A stretch of 64,000 nucleotides of DNA from AP-15 sp963795485 (GTDB lineage Bacteria > Pseudomonadota > Alphaproteobacteria > ATCC43930 > CGMCC-115725), in contig CAWCIL010000039.1 in the NCBI GenBank assembly GCA_963795485.1, forward strand, positions 558,001 to 622,000, given 5' to 3'. Under the pieces are notes generated by a model. It searched no databases. It was given only the letters and a program-made list of their open reading frames with translations, and had not been told where the DNA came from. Positions within the stretch are counted from its first letter, which is position 1. The number at the start of each line of letters is the position of its first letter. Made by a program: the position numbers and the translations under genes. Of this stretch, positions 33,363 to 41,683 are shown piece by piece.

Positions 33363-35017
33363 CCTGGGCCTTGGTTCCGCTGCGCCGAGCGGGCGGAGCG
33401 CGGCGCGCGGCGGTCGCTCTGGTCCCGGCCACCGTGCCAAAGCCGCCGACCGCACGGGCCGTCGCCGCGCCTCCGGCGCAGCCCCAGCCGAGCTTGCGCG
33501 ACTGGGCCGGGGTGCTCGCCATGGTGGTCGGCCTGTTCATGGCGATCATGGATGTTCAGATCGTGACCAGCTCCCTGACCCAGATCCAGGGAGGACTGTC
33601 GGCCAGCCCGGACGAGATCGCCTGGGTGCAGACCGCCTATCTGATCGCCGACGTCGTGATGGTCCCGCTGTCCGGAACCCTCTCGCGGCTGTTGTCAACC
33701 CGCCTGCTGTTCGTGATCGCGGCGCTCGGGTTTACCGGGGCGAGTGCCTTGTGCGCGACGGCGACCAGCCTCGATCAGATGATCCTCTATCGCGCGATGC
33801 AGGGGTTCAGCGGCGGCGCCATGACGCCGTTGGTGTTTCCCGTCGTCTATACGAAATTCCGAATGCCGCAGCTGGCGACGATCATGGTGCTGATCTCGCT
33901 GATCCTGAACCTGTCGTCGACCTTGGGCCCGACGATCGGCGGCTATTTGACCGACACCTTCTCCTGGCATTGGCTATTCCTGGTCAACTTGGCGCCCGGC
34001 ATTTTCGTCGCGGTCGCGGTCTGGCTGCTGATCGATATCGACAAGCCCGACCTGTCGCTGTTGCGCCATTTCGATCTGACCGGGCTGGCGCTGATGGCGC
34101 TGTTTCTCGGCTGCCTCGAATACGCGCTCGAGGAAGGTCCGCGCTGGGACTGGTTTGCCGACAATACCATCCTCGCCGTCGTCGTCGTGTCGAGCGTCGC
34201 CTGCGTCCTGTTCTTCTGGCGCGTGCTGACCTTCCATCAGCCGATCGTCGATCTGCGCGCCTTTTCCAATCGCAATTTTGCGCTCGGCTCGTTCTACACC
34301 TTCGTGGTCGGCACCGGCATGTACGGCACGACTTACCTGATACCGCTCTTTCTCGCACAGGTCCGCGGCTTCAGCAGTCTCCAGATCGGCGAGACCGTCG
34401 TCGTCACCGGGCTGGCGCAGATGCTGATGTCGCCGATCTCCAGCCAGCTGGCGCGTAAAATCGACTTGCGGCTGATGCTGAGCTTCGGCATCGGGCTTTT
34501 TGCCGTGGCCATGTATCTGACCGCCGGGCTCACCAATCAGAGCGGCTTTGTCGAGCTGTTCGTGCCGCAGGTCATGCGCGGGATGGCGCTGATGTTCTGC
34601 TATCTGCCGGCCAACATGATCGCGCTCGGCAGTGTGCCGCAAGACAAGCTGAAGAACTCCGCCGGGCTCTACAATTTGACCCGCGATCTCGGCGGCGCGA
34701 TCGCGCTGGCGACGATCGGCACGGTGCTGAACGATCGGCTGCATTTCCACTGGAACCGGCTGATCGAGGACGTCAACATGGCGCGCCCGGCGGTGCAGCA
34801 TTTTCTCGAAATGCAAACCGATCGGCTCGGCGCTCTGGTCCCCGGCGACCCGCACCGCGCCGCGGTCGAGCTGCTCGCCAACCTCGTGCAGCGCGAGGCG
34901 TTGGTGATGAGCTTCAACGACGCGCTGATGCTGCTTGGCGGCATCTTCGCCATCTCCATGCTGCTGGTGCCTCTGGTCAAGCGGCCGCGCAGCCGCGTCG
35001 CCGCCGACGGGCATTGA
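33359..35017 (+). CDS. DHA2 family drug:H+ antiporter (EmrB/QacA type)
   Basis: The 552-residue pump has fourteen hydrophobic helices. The first is VLAMVVGLFMAIMDVQIVTS with the conserved Asp of the DHA2 motif D1, followed by WVQTAYLIADVVMVPLSGTL, and the antiporter motif C region GPTIGGYL after helix five. The first 50 residues are Arg/Ala/Pro-rich and cytoplasmic. It works with the preceding membrane fusion protein to expel hydrophobic compounds. No outer-membrane TolC is nearby. Confidence 0.87.
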   Translation: MTWALVPLRRAGGARRAAVALVPATVPKPPTARAVAAPPAQPQPSLRDWAGVLAMVVGLFMAIMDVQIVTSSLTQIQGGLSASPDEIAWVQTAYLIADVVMVPLSGTLSRLLSTRLLFVIAALGFTGASALCATATSLDQMILYRAMQGFSGGAMTPLVFPVVYTKFRMPQLATIMVLISLILNLSSTLGPTIGGYLTDTFSWHWLFLVNLAPGIFVAVAVWLLIDIDKPDLSLLRHFDLTGLALMALFLGCLEYALEEGPRWDWFADNTILAVVVVSSVACVLFFWRVLTFHQPIVDLRAFSNRNFALGSFYTFVVGTGMYGTTYLIPLFLAQVRGFSSLQIGETVVVTGLAQMLMSPISSQLARKIDLRLMLSFGIGLFAVAMYLTAGLTNQSGFVELFVPQVMRGMALMFCYLPANMIALGSVPQDKLKNSAGLYNLTRDLGGAIALATIGTVLNDRLHFHWNRLIEDVNMARPAVQHFLEMQTDRLGALVPGDPHRAAVELLANLVQREALVMSFNDALMLLGGIFAISMLLVPLVKRPRSRVAADGH

Positions 35018-35037
35018 CGGCCATCGAGGTCCGGCGC

Positions 35038-36033
35038 TCAGCTGCCGTCGCCGCCCGTCATCCCGCTATGCAGCCAGTCCTCGACCAGCCGGCGCGCGAT
35101 CGAGTCCCGCCGCGGTAGGCGGAACGTGTCGTCGTCGATGTGCGCCAGGAGCCAGCCGCGCTCGAACCACCGTGCATCCTCGAGTTCGCCGTAATCGACC
35201 GTGATCTCGCTCGTCAGTGCCTCGGCGTGGAAGCCCAGCATGATGTTGGCCGGGAACGGCCACGGCTGCGAGGAGTGGTAGTCGACCGCCCCGACCTCGA
35301 TCCCGCTCTCCTCGCGCACCTCGCGCGCGACCGCCTCTTCGAGGCTCTCGCCCGGTTCGACAAAGCCGGCGAGCGTCGAGTACATGCCGGGCGGGAAATG
35401 CCGCGAGCGGCCCATCAGCGCGCGCTCGCCCTGCGTCACCAGCATGATAACCGCCGGGTCGGTGCGCGGGAAATGCATCGTGTTGCAGGCGGGGTCGGTG
35501 CAGCGCCGCATATGCCCGGCCTCTTCGCTGCGGGTCGGACTGCCGCACAACCCGCAGAAGCGGTGGCGGGCGTGCCAGTAGAGCATCGCGCGGGCCAATG
35601 CCAGCAATGCCGCCTCGCGCCGGTCGAGCTGGCCGGCCAATTGGCGCAGGTCGGCAAAGCGCACCGGTGCGGCCTCGATCCCGCTCGCGGCCAAGGCCGG
35701 CGAGCGCAAGCTGTCGAGCGGCGCCTCGGCCGCGGACAGGTCGAGCGCGAAATGCGCCCGCTCCTCGACGACACCGACAAAGACGAGTTCGCCCCGGCCG
35801 AGCCGCTCCGCGCTCGCCACAGCGTCGCCGATCAGCGGGGCGACCCCGCCTCGCCCCAGCACCACGGCGCGCGGCTCGCCGCCGTCGATTTCGACGATCA
35901 GGTTCTGGTTGCGCCACACCGGAACGAACCGGCTCGCCGGATCGGCCAGGCGTTCGATGATCCAGGCACCTTCGCGGCGGCGCAGCCCGGCCCGCTCGAA
36001 GCCGGGCGCGGCATAGTAATTATGGGCTCTCAT
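35038..36033 (-). CDS. nudC: NAD+ diphosphatase NudC (Nudix)
   Basis: The 331-residue protein has the three-part NudC layout: an N-terminal domain, a zinc ribbon with FCGLCGSP and RRCTDPACNTMHFPRTDP, and the Nudix box GFVEPGESLEEAVAREVREE, followed by SQPWPFPANIMLGF, the motif specific to NADH pyrophosphatases. It hydrolyses NAD(H) to NMN and AMP and can decap NAD-RNA. All four zinc cysteines are visible. ATG 36033 precedes the typical RAHNYYA start. Confidence 0.92.
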   Translation of the reverse strand: MRAHNYYAAPGFERAGLRRREGAWIIERLADPASRFVPVWRNQNLIVEIDGGEPRAVVLGRGGVAPLIGDAVASAERLGRGELVFVGVVEERAHFALDLSAAEAPLDSLRSPALAASGIEAAPVRFADLRQLAGQLDRREAALLALARAMLYWHARHRFCGLCGSPTRSEEAGHMRRCTDPACNTMHFPRTDPAVIMLVTQGERALMGRSRHFPPGMYSTLAGFVEPGESLEEAVAREVREESGIEVGAVDYHSSQPWPFPANIMLGFHAEALTSEITVDYGELEDARWFERGWLLAHIDDDTFRLPRRDSIARRLVEDWLHSGMTGGDGS

Positions 36034-36143
36034 CGACCCGAGAGTGGCACATCGCCCGGCGCAGCGGCAAGCCGCGCGCGGCCCTTTGGAGCCGACGGAC
36101 GGCGCCTGATTGTCATCGCCTGCCCCGGCGGCTACGATCGCCG

Positions 36144-36196
36144 ATCTTTCCCCGCGACCCTATCTCTTCCCCACTACCCAATCTCTTCCCCAGTAC
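36144..36196 (+). repeat. Three imperfect 18-19-base direct repeats upstream of the metallo-hydrolase gene
   Basis: ATCTCTTCCCCACTAC (36162-36177) and ATCTCTTCCCCAGTAC (36181-36196) are direct repeats with a 19-base period, and ATCTTTCCCC at 36144-36153 is a partial third copy. They lie in the 177-base divergent gap just before the ribosome-binding AAGGA. They could be a regulator site or the remnant of slippage. Confidence 0.5.
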
Positions 36197-36210
36197 AAGG
36201 ACCGATCGCG

Positions 36211-37086
36211 ATGCGCACCAGCTTCACCGTCGGCGACATGACGATCCATCGGCTAGTCGAGCAGGAGGCCGGTTTCACCCCGGTCCTCGAATTCCTGCCC
36301 GGGCTGAGCCCGGAATTATTGGACGAGAACCGGGCGTGGCTGGAGCCGGCCGCACTCGACCCCACGAGCGACATGCTGGTGCTGTGCTTTCAGTCCTATC
36401 TGGTCCGGACCCCGCACCATACCGTGCTGGTCGACAGCTGCATCGGCAACGACAAGACCCGGCCGACCCGCGAGGCATGGAACCGCAAGACCGACGATCA
36501 TTTCATGCGCGCGCTGGCGGCGGCGGGCGTCTCGGTCGGCGACATCGATTTCGTCATGTGCACCCACCTGCACGCCGATCACGTCGGCTGGAACACGCGG
36601 CTCGACAACGGCCGCTGGGTCCCGACCTTTCCCAACGCCCGTTACCTGTTCTCGCAAAAGGAATACGGCTATTGGGCCGCGGAGCACGCGAAGACCCCGA
36701 TCGACGCGTTCGGCGACAGCGTGCTGCCGATCGTCGCGGCCAAGCGCGCCGATCTGGTGACGAGCGAGCACGCGCTCGACGACCACGTCCGGCTGATGCC
36801 GACGCCGGGCCACACGCCCGACCATTTCGCCGTCTGCCTCGGCCGCGGCGGCGATCAGGCGGTGCTGACCGGCGATTTGATCCATTCGCCGCTGCAGGCG
36901 CGCTATCCCGAATTGGCGATGCGCGTCGACTATGACCCAAAGCAAGCTTCGGCGACCCGCCGCAATTTCCTCGAGCGCTACTGCGACACGCCCACCCTGT
37001 GCTGCACGATGCACTTCCCCTCGCCCTCGGTCGGCCACGTCACGCGCTGGGGCGACGGCTTCCGCCACGACCCGGCCGCCGGCTGA
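36211..37086 (+). CDS. Metallo-beta-lactamase fold hydrolase
   Basis: The 291-residue protein has the MBL signature THLHADH (His119, His121, Asp123, His124), with further ligands in TPGHTPDHF and LTGDLIHSP. The N-terminal FTVGDMTIHRLVEQE and the VDSCIGNDK-type loop are typical of the AttM/quorum-quenching-like and related lactonase branch, but the substrate is not predicted. ATG 36211 has AAGGA nine bases upstream. It stands alone, divergent from nudC. Confidence 0.85.
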   Translation: MRTSFTVGDMTIHRLVEQEAGFTPVLEFLPGLSPELLDENRAWLEPAALDPTSDMLVLCFQSYLVRTPHHTVLVDSCIGNDKTRPTREAWNRKTDDHFMRALAAAGVSVGDIDFVMCTHLHADHVGWNTRLDNGRWVPTFPNARYLFSQKEYGYWAAEHAKTPIDAFGDSVLPIVAAKRADLVTSEHALDDHVRLMPTPGHTPDHFAVCLGRGGDQAVLTGDLIHSPLQARYPELAMRVDYDPKQASATRRNFLERYCDTPTLCCTMHFPSPSVGHVTRWGDGFRHDPAAG

Positions 37087-37103
37087 GCCGCCGCGGGACG
37101 CCG

Positions 37104-37128
37104 ATCGGGCCCGGCTCGCGGGCCCGAT
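37104..37128 (+). terminator. Hairpin terminator after the metallo-hydrolase gene
   Basis: ATCGGGCCC pairs perfectly with GGGCCCGAT across seven bases. The stem is strong but only ATTG follows, so termination may depend on Rho. Confidence 0.55.
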
Positions 37129-37319
37129 ATTGCGGCCGGGTCAGCAGACGCTCGACATGATCCGCTGGCCGACGAGCTGTTGATCAATAACCGCAACAGC
37201 AAAATTGCCATAATGACATGCCACATTGCGGCCGATCGGGGGCTCGAAAGGGCGCCGGCGTGGGCATGGAGGATCGGGTGGCGCCAGCGGATTTCCTGCA
37301 AATAGCAGGGGAAACAGGA

Positions 37320-37739
37320 ATGCGGGGGGCGGATGGGCGGTTTGCGCCGGGGCAGTCCGGCAACCCGGCCGGCCGGCCGCGCGGATCGAAAAACCGCGCC
37401 ACCCGCGCCGCGCAATCGTTGCTCGATGGGGAGGCCGAGGCATTGACCCGCAAGGCCGTCGAGTTGGCCCTCGGCGGCGACGTGGCGGCATTGCGGTTCT
37501 GCCTCAGCCGCGTCACTGCGCCGCGCCGCGGACCGCCGGTCGAATTCGACCTGCCGCCGCTCGAGAGCGCCAAGGACGTGGCCAGCGCGGTGGCGGCGGT
37601 CGCTGCGGCGGCGGCCGACGGCGTCATCACCCCCGGCGAGGCGCTCGCGCTCTCGCAAGTGATCGACACCCTGCTGCGGGCAATCGCCGCCCGCGAGGCG
37701 GAGCGACGCGAGAAGGTTTTCTGGGGCGGGCAGGGCTGA
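37320..37739 (+). CDS. DUF5681 domain protein, orphan
   Basis: The 139-residue protein opens M-R-G-A-D-G-R-F-A-P-G-Q-S-G-N-P-A-G-R-P, the DUF5681 signature, which resembles the N-terminus of prophage and mobile-element proteins of unknown function. A helical region follows with SAKDVASAVAAVAAAAAD and GVITPGEALALSQVIDTLLR. The first helix set could bind DNA, but this is not shown. The start at 37320 is best because AGGGGA lies nine bases before it. ATG 37266 and 37218 are in frame and would add 18 or 34 residues. No phage genes surround it, so it may be a remnant or a free-standing gene. Confidence 0.6.
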   Translation: MRGADGRFAPGQSGNPAGRPRGSKNRATRAAQSLLDGEAEALTRKAVELALGGDVAALRFCLSRVTAPRRGPPVEFDLPPLESAKDVASAVAAVAAAAADGVITPGEALALSQVIDTLLRAIAAREAERREKVFWGGQG

Positions 37740-37975
37740 GGCGCGCCGCACAGCCGGGCGCCGCTCGGTTTTCGCCCAGGCTGGCGGTAAGGCACCCAAG
37801 CGGGACGCGAAGCTCGGGCAGAGCGGCCGAAGCGGACTGGTTCCACTCGACATCGCTAACTCCGGCGCTCGGCGCATCGTTGCCGGCGCAAAGCGAGCGC
37901 GCGGCTGTTGTCCAGGCCACGCGGCGCTGCCGCCGAAGGAGATGCGCCCGGCCCTCGTGCGCACTTTTCACCAGA

Positions 37976-37991
37976 TGTGAATTATGTCACA
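37976..37991. promoter_or_regulatory. CRP/FNR-type palindrome upstream of an adenylate cyclase
   Basis: TGTGA (37976-37980) and TCACA (37987-37991) are separated by exactly six bases, ATTATG, which is the perfect core of the cAMP-CRP consensus. The flanks (AGA on the left and CAT on the right) are also close to the extended site. The site lies about 170 bases before the start of a class III adenylate cyclase. The regulation is inferred. Confidence 0.6.
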
Positions 37992-38007
37992 CATCTCGCT
38001 TGGTGAA

Positions 38008-38058
38008 CCCGGCTAAGTTGCCGGGCGCAGGAGAACGGATGGTCCGTCTGCAAGCGGA
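38008..38058 (+). other. Tandem hairpins in the leader of the adenylate cyclase
   Basis: CCCGGC/GCCGGG form a six-base stem with loop TAAGTT at 38008-38025, then GTCCG and CGGAC form a second stem at about 38042-38060, spaced by a purine-rich GCAGGAGAACGG. The pattern suggests a structured leader. It does not match a riboswitch class known to me. Confidence 0.3.
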
Positions 38059-38159
38059 CTGGGTCATCAATCGAGAAATTCTAAGCCAAGACGCGGTGGG
38101 TTCCAAAACACCCGCGCGCTACGCGGAATCGGCTTGGACCACCGAAAGCGGGTTTTGGC

Positions 38160-40517
38160 ATGCAGGGCAGCTCCGAATTCCTCCTTCGACCGATGGTCTC
38201 CGACAGGTTCAACCCCGACGCGACCAGCCCCCTGTTTTCGGTGCTCGCCGGCGGCGACGCGGCGGCTCTCCAAAGCTCGGACCAGGCGGTGCGGAGCTTG
38301 CTGCTGCTGGTCGAAGTCGCCGACACGGTCACCCAGCAGCTGTCGCTCGATCACCAGTTGCCGCGGCTGATCGAATTGATCGTCGCGGCGCTTGATGCCG
38401 AGCGCGCCACCCTTTTTCTCCAGGATCCGGAAACCGGCGAGCTGTTCTCGCGAATCGCCCAGGGCGAGGGCGTTACCGAAATACGGATTGCGGCAACCAC
38501 CGGCATTGCCGGCGCGGTGTTCGGCTCGGGGACGACCGAGATCGTCGCCGACGCCTATCGCGACCCTCGCTTCAACCAGGACGTCGACCGACGGACCGGC
38601 TATCGCACGCGCGATATCCTCTGCGTGCCGCTGCGCAATCGTCTCGGCCAAACAATCGGCGTGACGCAGGTTTTGAACAAGCGGTCGGGAGGCTTCACCA
38701 GGACCGACGCCGCTCTCTTGGAGGCGATCAACCGACAGGCGGCGAGCGCGCTCGAGCAGGCCCAGCTCGTCGAGCAGCTCGATCGCCTGCGGCGCGAGGA
38801 AGAACAGCTGCTGGCGATCACCGAGGCGATCTCGACCGAGCTGCGCATCGACCCGCTGCTTGCCCGCATCGTGCACGCCGCGACCGGGCTGCTCGATGCG
38901 GAACGCTCGACTCTGTTCATCTATGACGCTGCCAGCGACGAGCTATGGGCGAAAGTCGCCGAAGGCGCCGGCGAGACCCAGATCCGCATCCCGGCAAAGG
39001 CCGGGATCGCCGGCGCGGCCTTTACCAGCGGCGAGGTGCTCAACGTTCCCGACGCCTACGCCCACCCGCTGTTCAATCCGCAAATCGATCGCGAGTCCGG
39101 CTTTCGCACCCGCAACCTGCTCAACGTGCCGGTGATCGACCGGGCGGGCGAGCATCTCGGCGTGGTGCAGGTGCTGAACAAGCGCGGCGGCCCGTTCAGC
39201 CAATCAGACATCCGCCGGCTGAAAGCCTTTTCCGCCGAGATCGCCGTCGCCCTCCAGAATGCGCAGCTGTTCTCGGACGTGCTCGAGCTGAAGAACTATA
39301 ACGAGAGCATCCTCAAATCGCTGTCGAACGGTGTCGTGACGCTCGATCGCCGCCTCAAAATCGTCAAGGCCAACGAAGCCGCGTGTCGAATTCTTCAGCT
39401 GGCGCCCGAATACCTGGTCGGTCGGGCGGCCGAGCAGGTGTTCGGCAACCGCAATCCCTGGGTGACGCAGAGCCTCGATTATGTCGCCCGGATCGGCGCC
39501 ACCGATTATCATGCCGACACCGATCTGATCCTGCCGGACGGCAATCCCGCCGCGGTCAACCTGACGACCGCGCCGATCGCCGACCTCGAGGGCAAGCCGA
39601 TCGGCTATATGACGGTGTTCGAAGACATCACCCGCGAAAAGCGGGTGCGCAACACGATGGCCCGCTACGTCGCGAAGGAGGTCGTCGACCGGCTGCTCGC
39701 CAGCGGCGACGACGTGCTGCAAGGAAATTCGCTCGTCACGACCGTGCTGTTTGCCGACATTCGGCGCTTCACCACGCTGACCGAGACAATGGGTCCGCGC
39801 GAAACGGTGGCGATGCTCAACGAATACTTCACCGAGATGGTCGAGGTGATCTTTGCGCACAGCGGCATGCTCGACAAATACGTCGGCGACGGGCTGATGG
39901 CGATTTTTGGCGCGCCGGTTTCCTGCGGCGCCGACGCCGACAACGCCTTCCTCGTCTCGACCGACATGATCCGCGCGCTGACGCCGCTGAATTTGCACCG
40001 AGCGGAAGCCGGGCTCGAACCGATCGAGATCGGCATCGGCCTCGCGACCGGCGAAGTGGTCGCCGGCTCGGTCGGTTCGAAAAAGCGTCTGGAATACGCG
40101 GTGGTCGGCGACAGCGTGAACCTTGCCGCGCGGCTCGAAAGCGCCAACAAGTATTACGGCACATCGGTGCTGATCGCCGGCGCCACCGTCGCCACCTTGC
40201 GGACACCGGCCGTCTTACGTCGAGTTGACCTGATCCGGGTCAAGGGCCAGTCGCGTCCGACCGAGGTTTACGAATCGCTCGGCTATCATACGCCGGCGAC
40301 CTTTCCCAAGCTCAACTCGCTGATTACCGCCTACGAGGCCGGGCTCGGCCGTTACTTGCAGCGCGACTGGACCGGGGCGATCAGCTGTTTCAGCGATGCG
40401 CTCGAAGCGGCGCCGCAGGATCGCCCTTCCCGGATTTTTATCGACCGTTGCCGATATTACCAGGACAACCCGCCGGCCAATTCATGGAACGGTGTCTGGA
40501 TCATGGAGCAAAAATAG
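38160..40517 (+). CDS. GAF-GAF-PAS class III adenylate cyclase
   Basis: The 785-residue protein has two GAF domains (about 42-203 and 218-372), each with the regulatory segment AGIAGA or TGIAGA, then a PAS domain (about 385-500) and a class III catalytic domain (about 515-700). The catalytic domain has FADIRRFTTL with a metal-binding Asp, DKYVGDGLMAIFG with the second Asp, and EYAVVGDSVNLAARLES with the transition-state Asn/Arg. A short C-terminal segment with RYLQRDWTGAISCFSDALE looks like one TPR-like helix pair. It would make cAMP in response to a small ligand bound by GAF, and it is soluble. ATG 38160 was chosen. Guanylate specificity cannot be excluded. Confidence 0.88.
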   Translation: MQGSSEFLLRPMVSDRFNPDATSPLFSVLAGGDAAALQSSDQAVRSLLLLVEVADTVTQQLSLDHQLPRLIELIVAALDAERATLFLQDPETGELFSRIAQGEGVTEIRIAATTGIAGAVFGSGTTEIVADAYRDPRFNQDVDRRTGYRTRDILCVPLRNRLGQTIGVTQVLNKRSGGFTRTDAALLEAINRQAASALEQAQLVEQLDRLRREEEQLLAITEAISTELRIDPLLARIVHAATGLLDAERSTLFIYDAASDELWAKVAEGAGETQIRIPAKAGIAGAAFTSGEVLNVPDAYAHPLFNPQIDRESGFRTRNLLNVPVIDRAGEHLGVVQVLNKRGGPFSQSDIRRLKAFSAEIAVALQNAQLFSDVLELKNYNESILKSLSNGVVTLDRRLKIVKANEAACRILQLAPEYLVGRAAEQVFGNRNPWVTQSLDYVARIGATDYHADTDLILPDGNPAAVNLTTAPIADLEGKPIGYMTVFEDITREKRVRNTMARYVAKEVVDRLLASGDDVLQGNSLVTTVLFADIRRFTTLTETMGPRETVAMLNEYFTEMVEVIFAHSGMLDKYVGDGLMAIFGAPVSCGADADNAFLVSTDMIRALTPLNLHRAEAGLEPIEIGIGLATGEVVAGSVGSKKRLEYAVVGDSVNLAARLESANKYYGTSVLIAGATVATLRTPAVLRRVDLIRVKGQSRPTEVYESLGYHTPATFPKLNSLITAYEAGLGRYLQRDWTGAISCFSDALEAAPQDRPSRIFIDRCRYYQDNPPANSWNGVWIMEQK

Positions 40518-40552
40518 CCCCGGCGCGCCGGCCGGCTACGGCGATGCCTGCG

Positions 40553-41671
40553 TCATCGTTCGGCGCGGCTGCGCTCCGCGAAGTGCGGGATGACCTGCTC
40601 ACCGAAAAGCCGAATGGTGTGGAGCACCTCCTGGTGCTGCGCGGGCCCGATGGCGCACAGCAAAAACACTTCCTCGATCCCGAGCGCCTCGTACATTTCG
40701 AGAAACCGGATGCATTCCTCCGGCGTGCCGACGCAGAACTTCGTGCCCTGCTCGCGCACCTCTCGAGGTGTCGGCTCGCCCGGATGCGGCCCGCTGGCGA
40801 GGCGTTGGTCGCGCGCGTAATAGCCCTGGTAATCCGGCGGCACGGTGCTCGGGTCGTAGTCGCGCCACACCAGGCGGGCGCGCTCGCGTTGCTGCTCGAT
40901 GTACCAGCCCACCAGCTCGGTGCCGCGCCGAGCCACGACCTGCGGATCCTCATGGCAAAAGCCGGCGGTCATCAGCGCGGCGCGCCGGGTGGGCCCGGCG
41001 CCGTTGCCGAAGCTCGCGGTCCGCAACGCGTCCTGGTACAGCTCCATCAGCTGCTCGACGCGGTCCGGGCCGCCTTCGCTGCCGAATAACCCGCCCATCC
41101 CCAGGCTTCCCGTCAGGCGCGCTGTCTCGTCGCTGCCGCACGCCGACCACAGCGGCGGATGCGGCTGCTGCACCGGCTTCGGCAGGACCTCGCGGCGGGG
41201 GATCTGATAATAGGTCCCGTCGTACGAGATCTCTTCCTGGGTCCAGATGCGCGGCAGCAAATCGGCGAATTCCTGCCACATGCCGCGGGTATCGCGCAGG
41301 TCCGATCCATAGGGCGTGAGCTGGTAGGGATAGCCGGTCCGGCCGAGCCCGACATCGACGCGCCCATGGCTCAAAATGTCGAGCGTCGCCATGCGCGCCG
41401 CCACGTGGAGCGGGTGGTGGATCGGCGCCAGCACCACGCCGATGCCCAGGCGAATGCGGCTGGTGCGCTGGCTCACCGCCGCGAGCGTCAGGTCGGGGGC
41501 GCTGTTATGCGACCACACCGGGCGGAAGTGATGCTCGGAGAACCACACGCTGGCAAAGCCCTGCTGCTCGGCATACGGGATCTGATCGAGGGCTTCATGG
41601 ATGCGCTGCGATTCGCTGGACGGCGTCCAGGGTTTGGGAACCTGGATCTGGTAGAAGAGACCGATTCTCAC
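40553..41671 (-). CDS. LLM class flavin-dependent oxidoreductase (luciferase-like)
   Basis: The 372-residue protein has the bacterial luciferase-like TIM barrel: GLFYQIQ at the start, YAEQQGFASVWFSEHHFRPV, IRLGIGVVLAPIHHPLHVA, and VDVGLGRTGYP, typical of FMN-dependent monooxygenases. It needs reduced flavin from a separate reductase, which is not in the window. It is the last gene of the ferredoxin-P450-lactonase operon and starts 12 bases after the lactonase. The natural substrate is unknown. Confidence 0.86.
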   Translation of the reverse strand: MRIGLFYQIQVPKPWTPSSESQRIHEALDQIPYAEQQGFASVWFSEHHFRPVWSHNSAPDLTLAAVSQRTSRIRLGIGVVLAPIHHPLHVAARMATLDILSHGRVDVGLGRTGYPYQLTPYGSDLRDTRGMWQEFADLLPRIWTQEEISYDGTYYQIPRREVLPKPVQQPHPPLWSACGSDETARLTGSLGMGGLFGSEGGPDRVEQLMELYQDALRTASFGNGAGPTRRAALMTAGFCHEDPQVVARRGTELVGWYIEQQRERARLVWRDYDPSTVPPDYQGYYARDQRLASGPHPGEPTPREVREQGTKFCVGTPEECIRFLEMYEALGIEEVFLLCAIGPAQHQEVLHTIRLFGEQVIPHFAERSRAER

Positions 41672-41683
41672 CGGGCGTCTCCG

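Larger units (their letters stand above)
37740..38159 (+). other. Gap of 420 bases: leader of the adenylate cyclase gene
   Basis: No gene was found here. The region holds a CRP-type site (37976-37991) and two adjacent hairpins (38008-38058). The first 230 bases are GC-rich with no recognisable promoter. The start of the cyclase frame at 38160 has no obvious ribosome-binding site within ten bases. Confidence 0.5.

Noticed and set aside
35140..36210. N-terminal extension of the metallo-hydrolase frame antisense to nudC
   Set aside because: The part before 36211 is antisense to nudC and has no matching family. A good ribosome-binding site lies before 36211.
37976..37991. FNR rather than CRP site
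   Set aside because: FNR sites carry TTGAT-N4-ATCAA. The core here has TGTGA and TCACA, which favours CRP, though related family members cannot be excluded.
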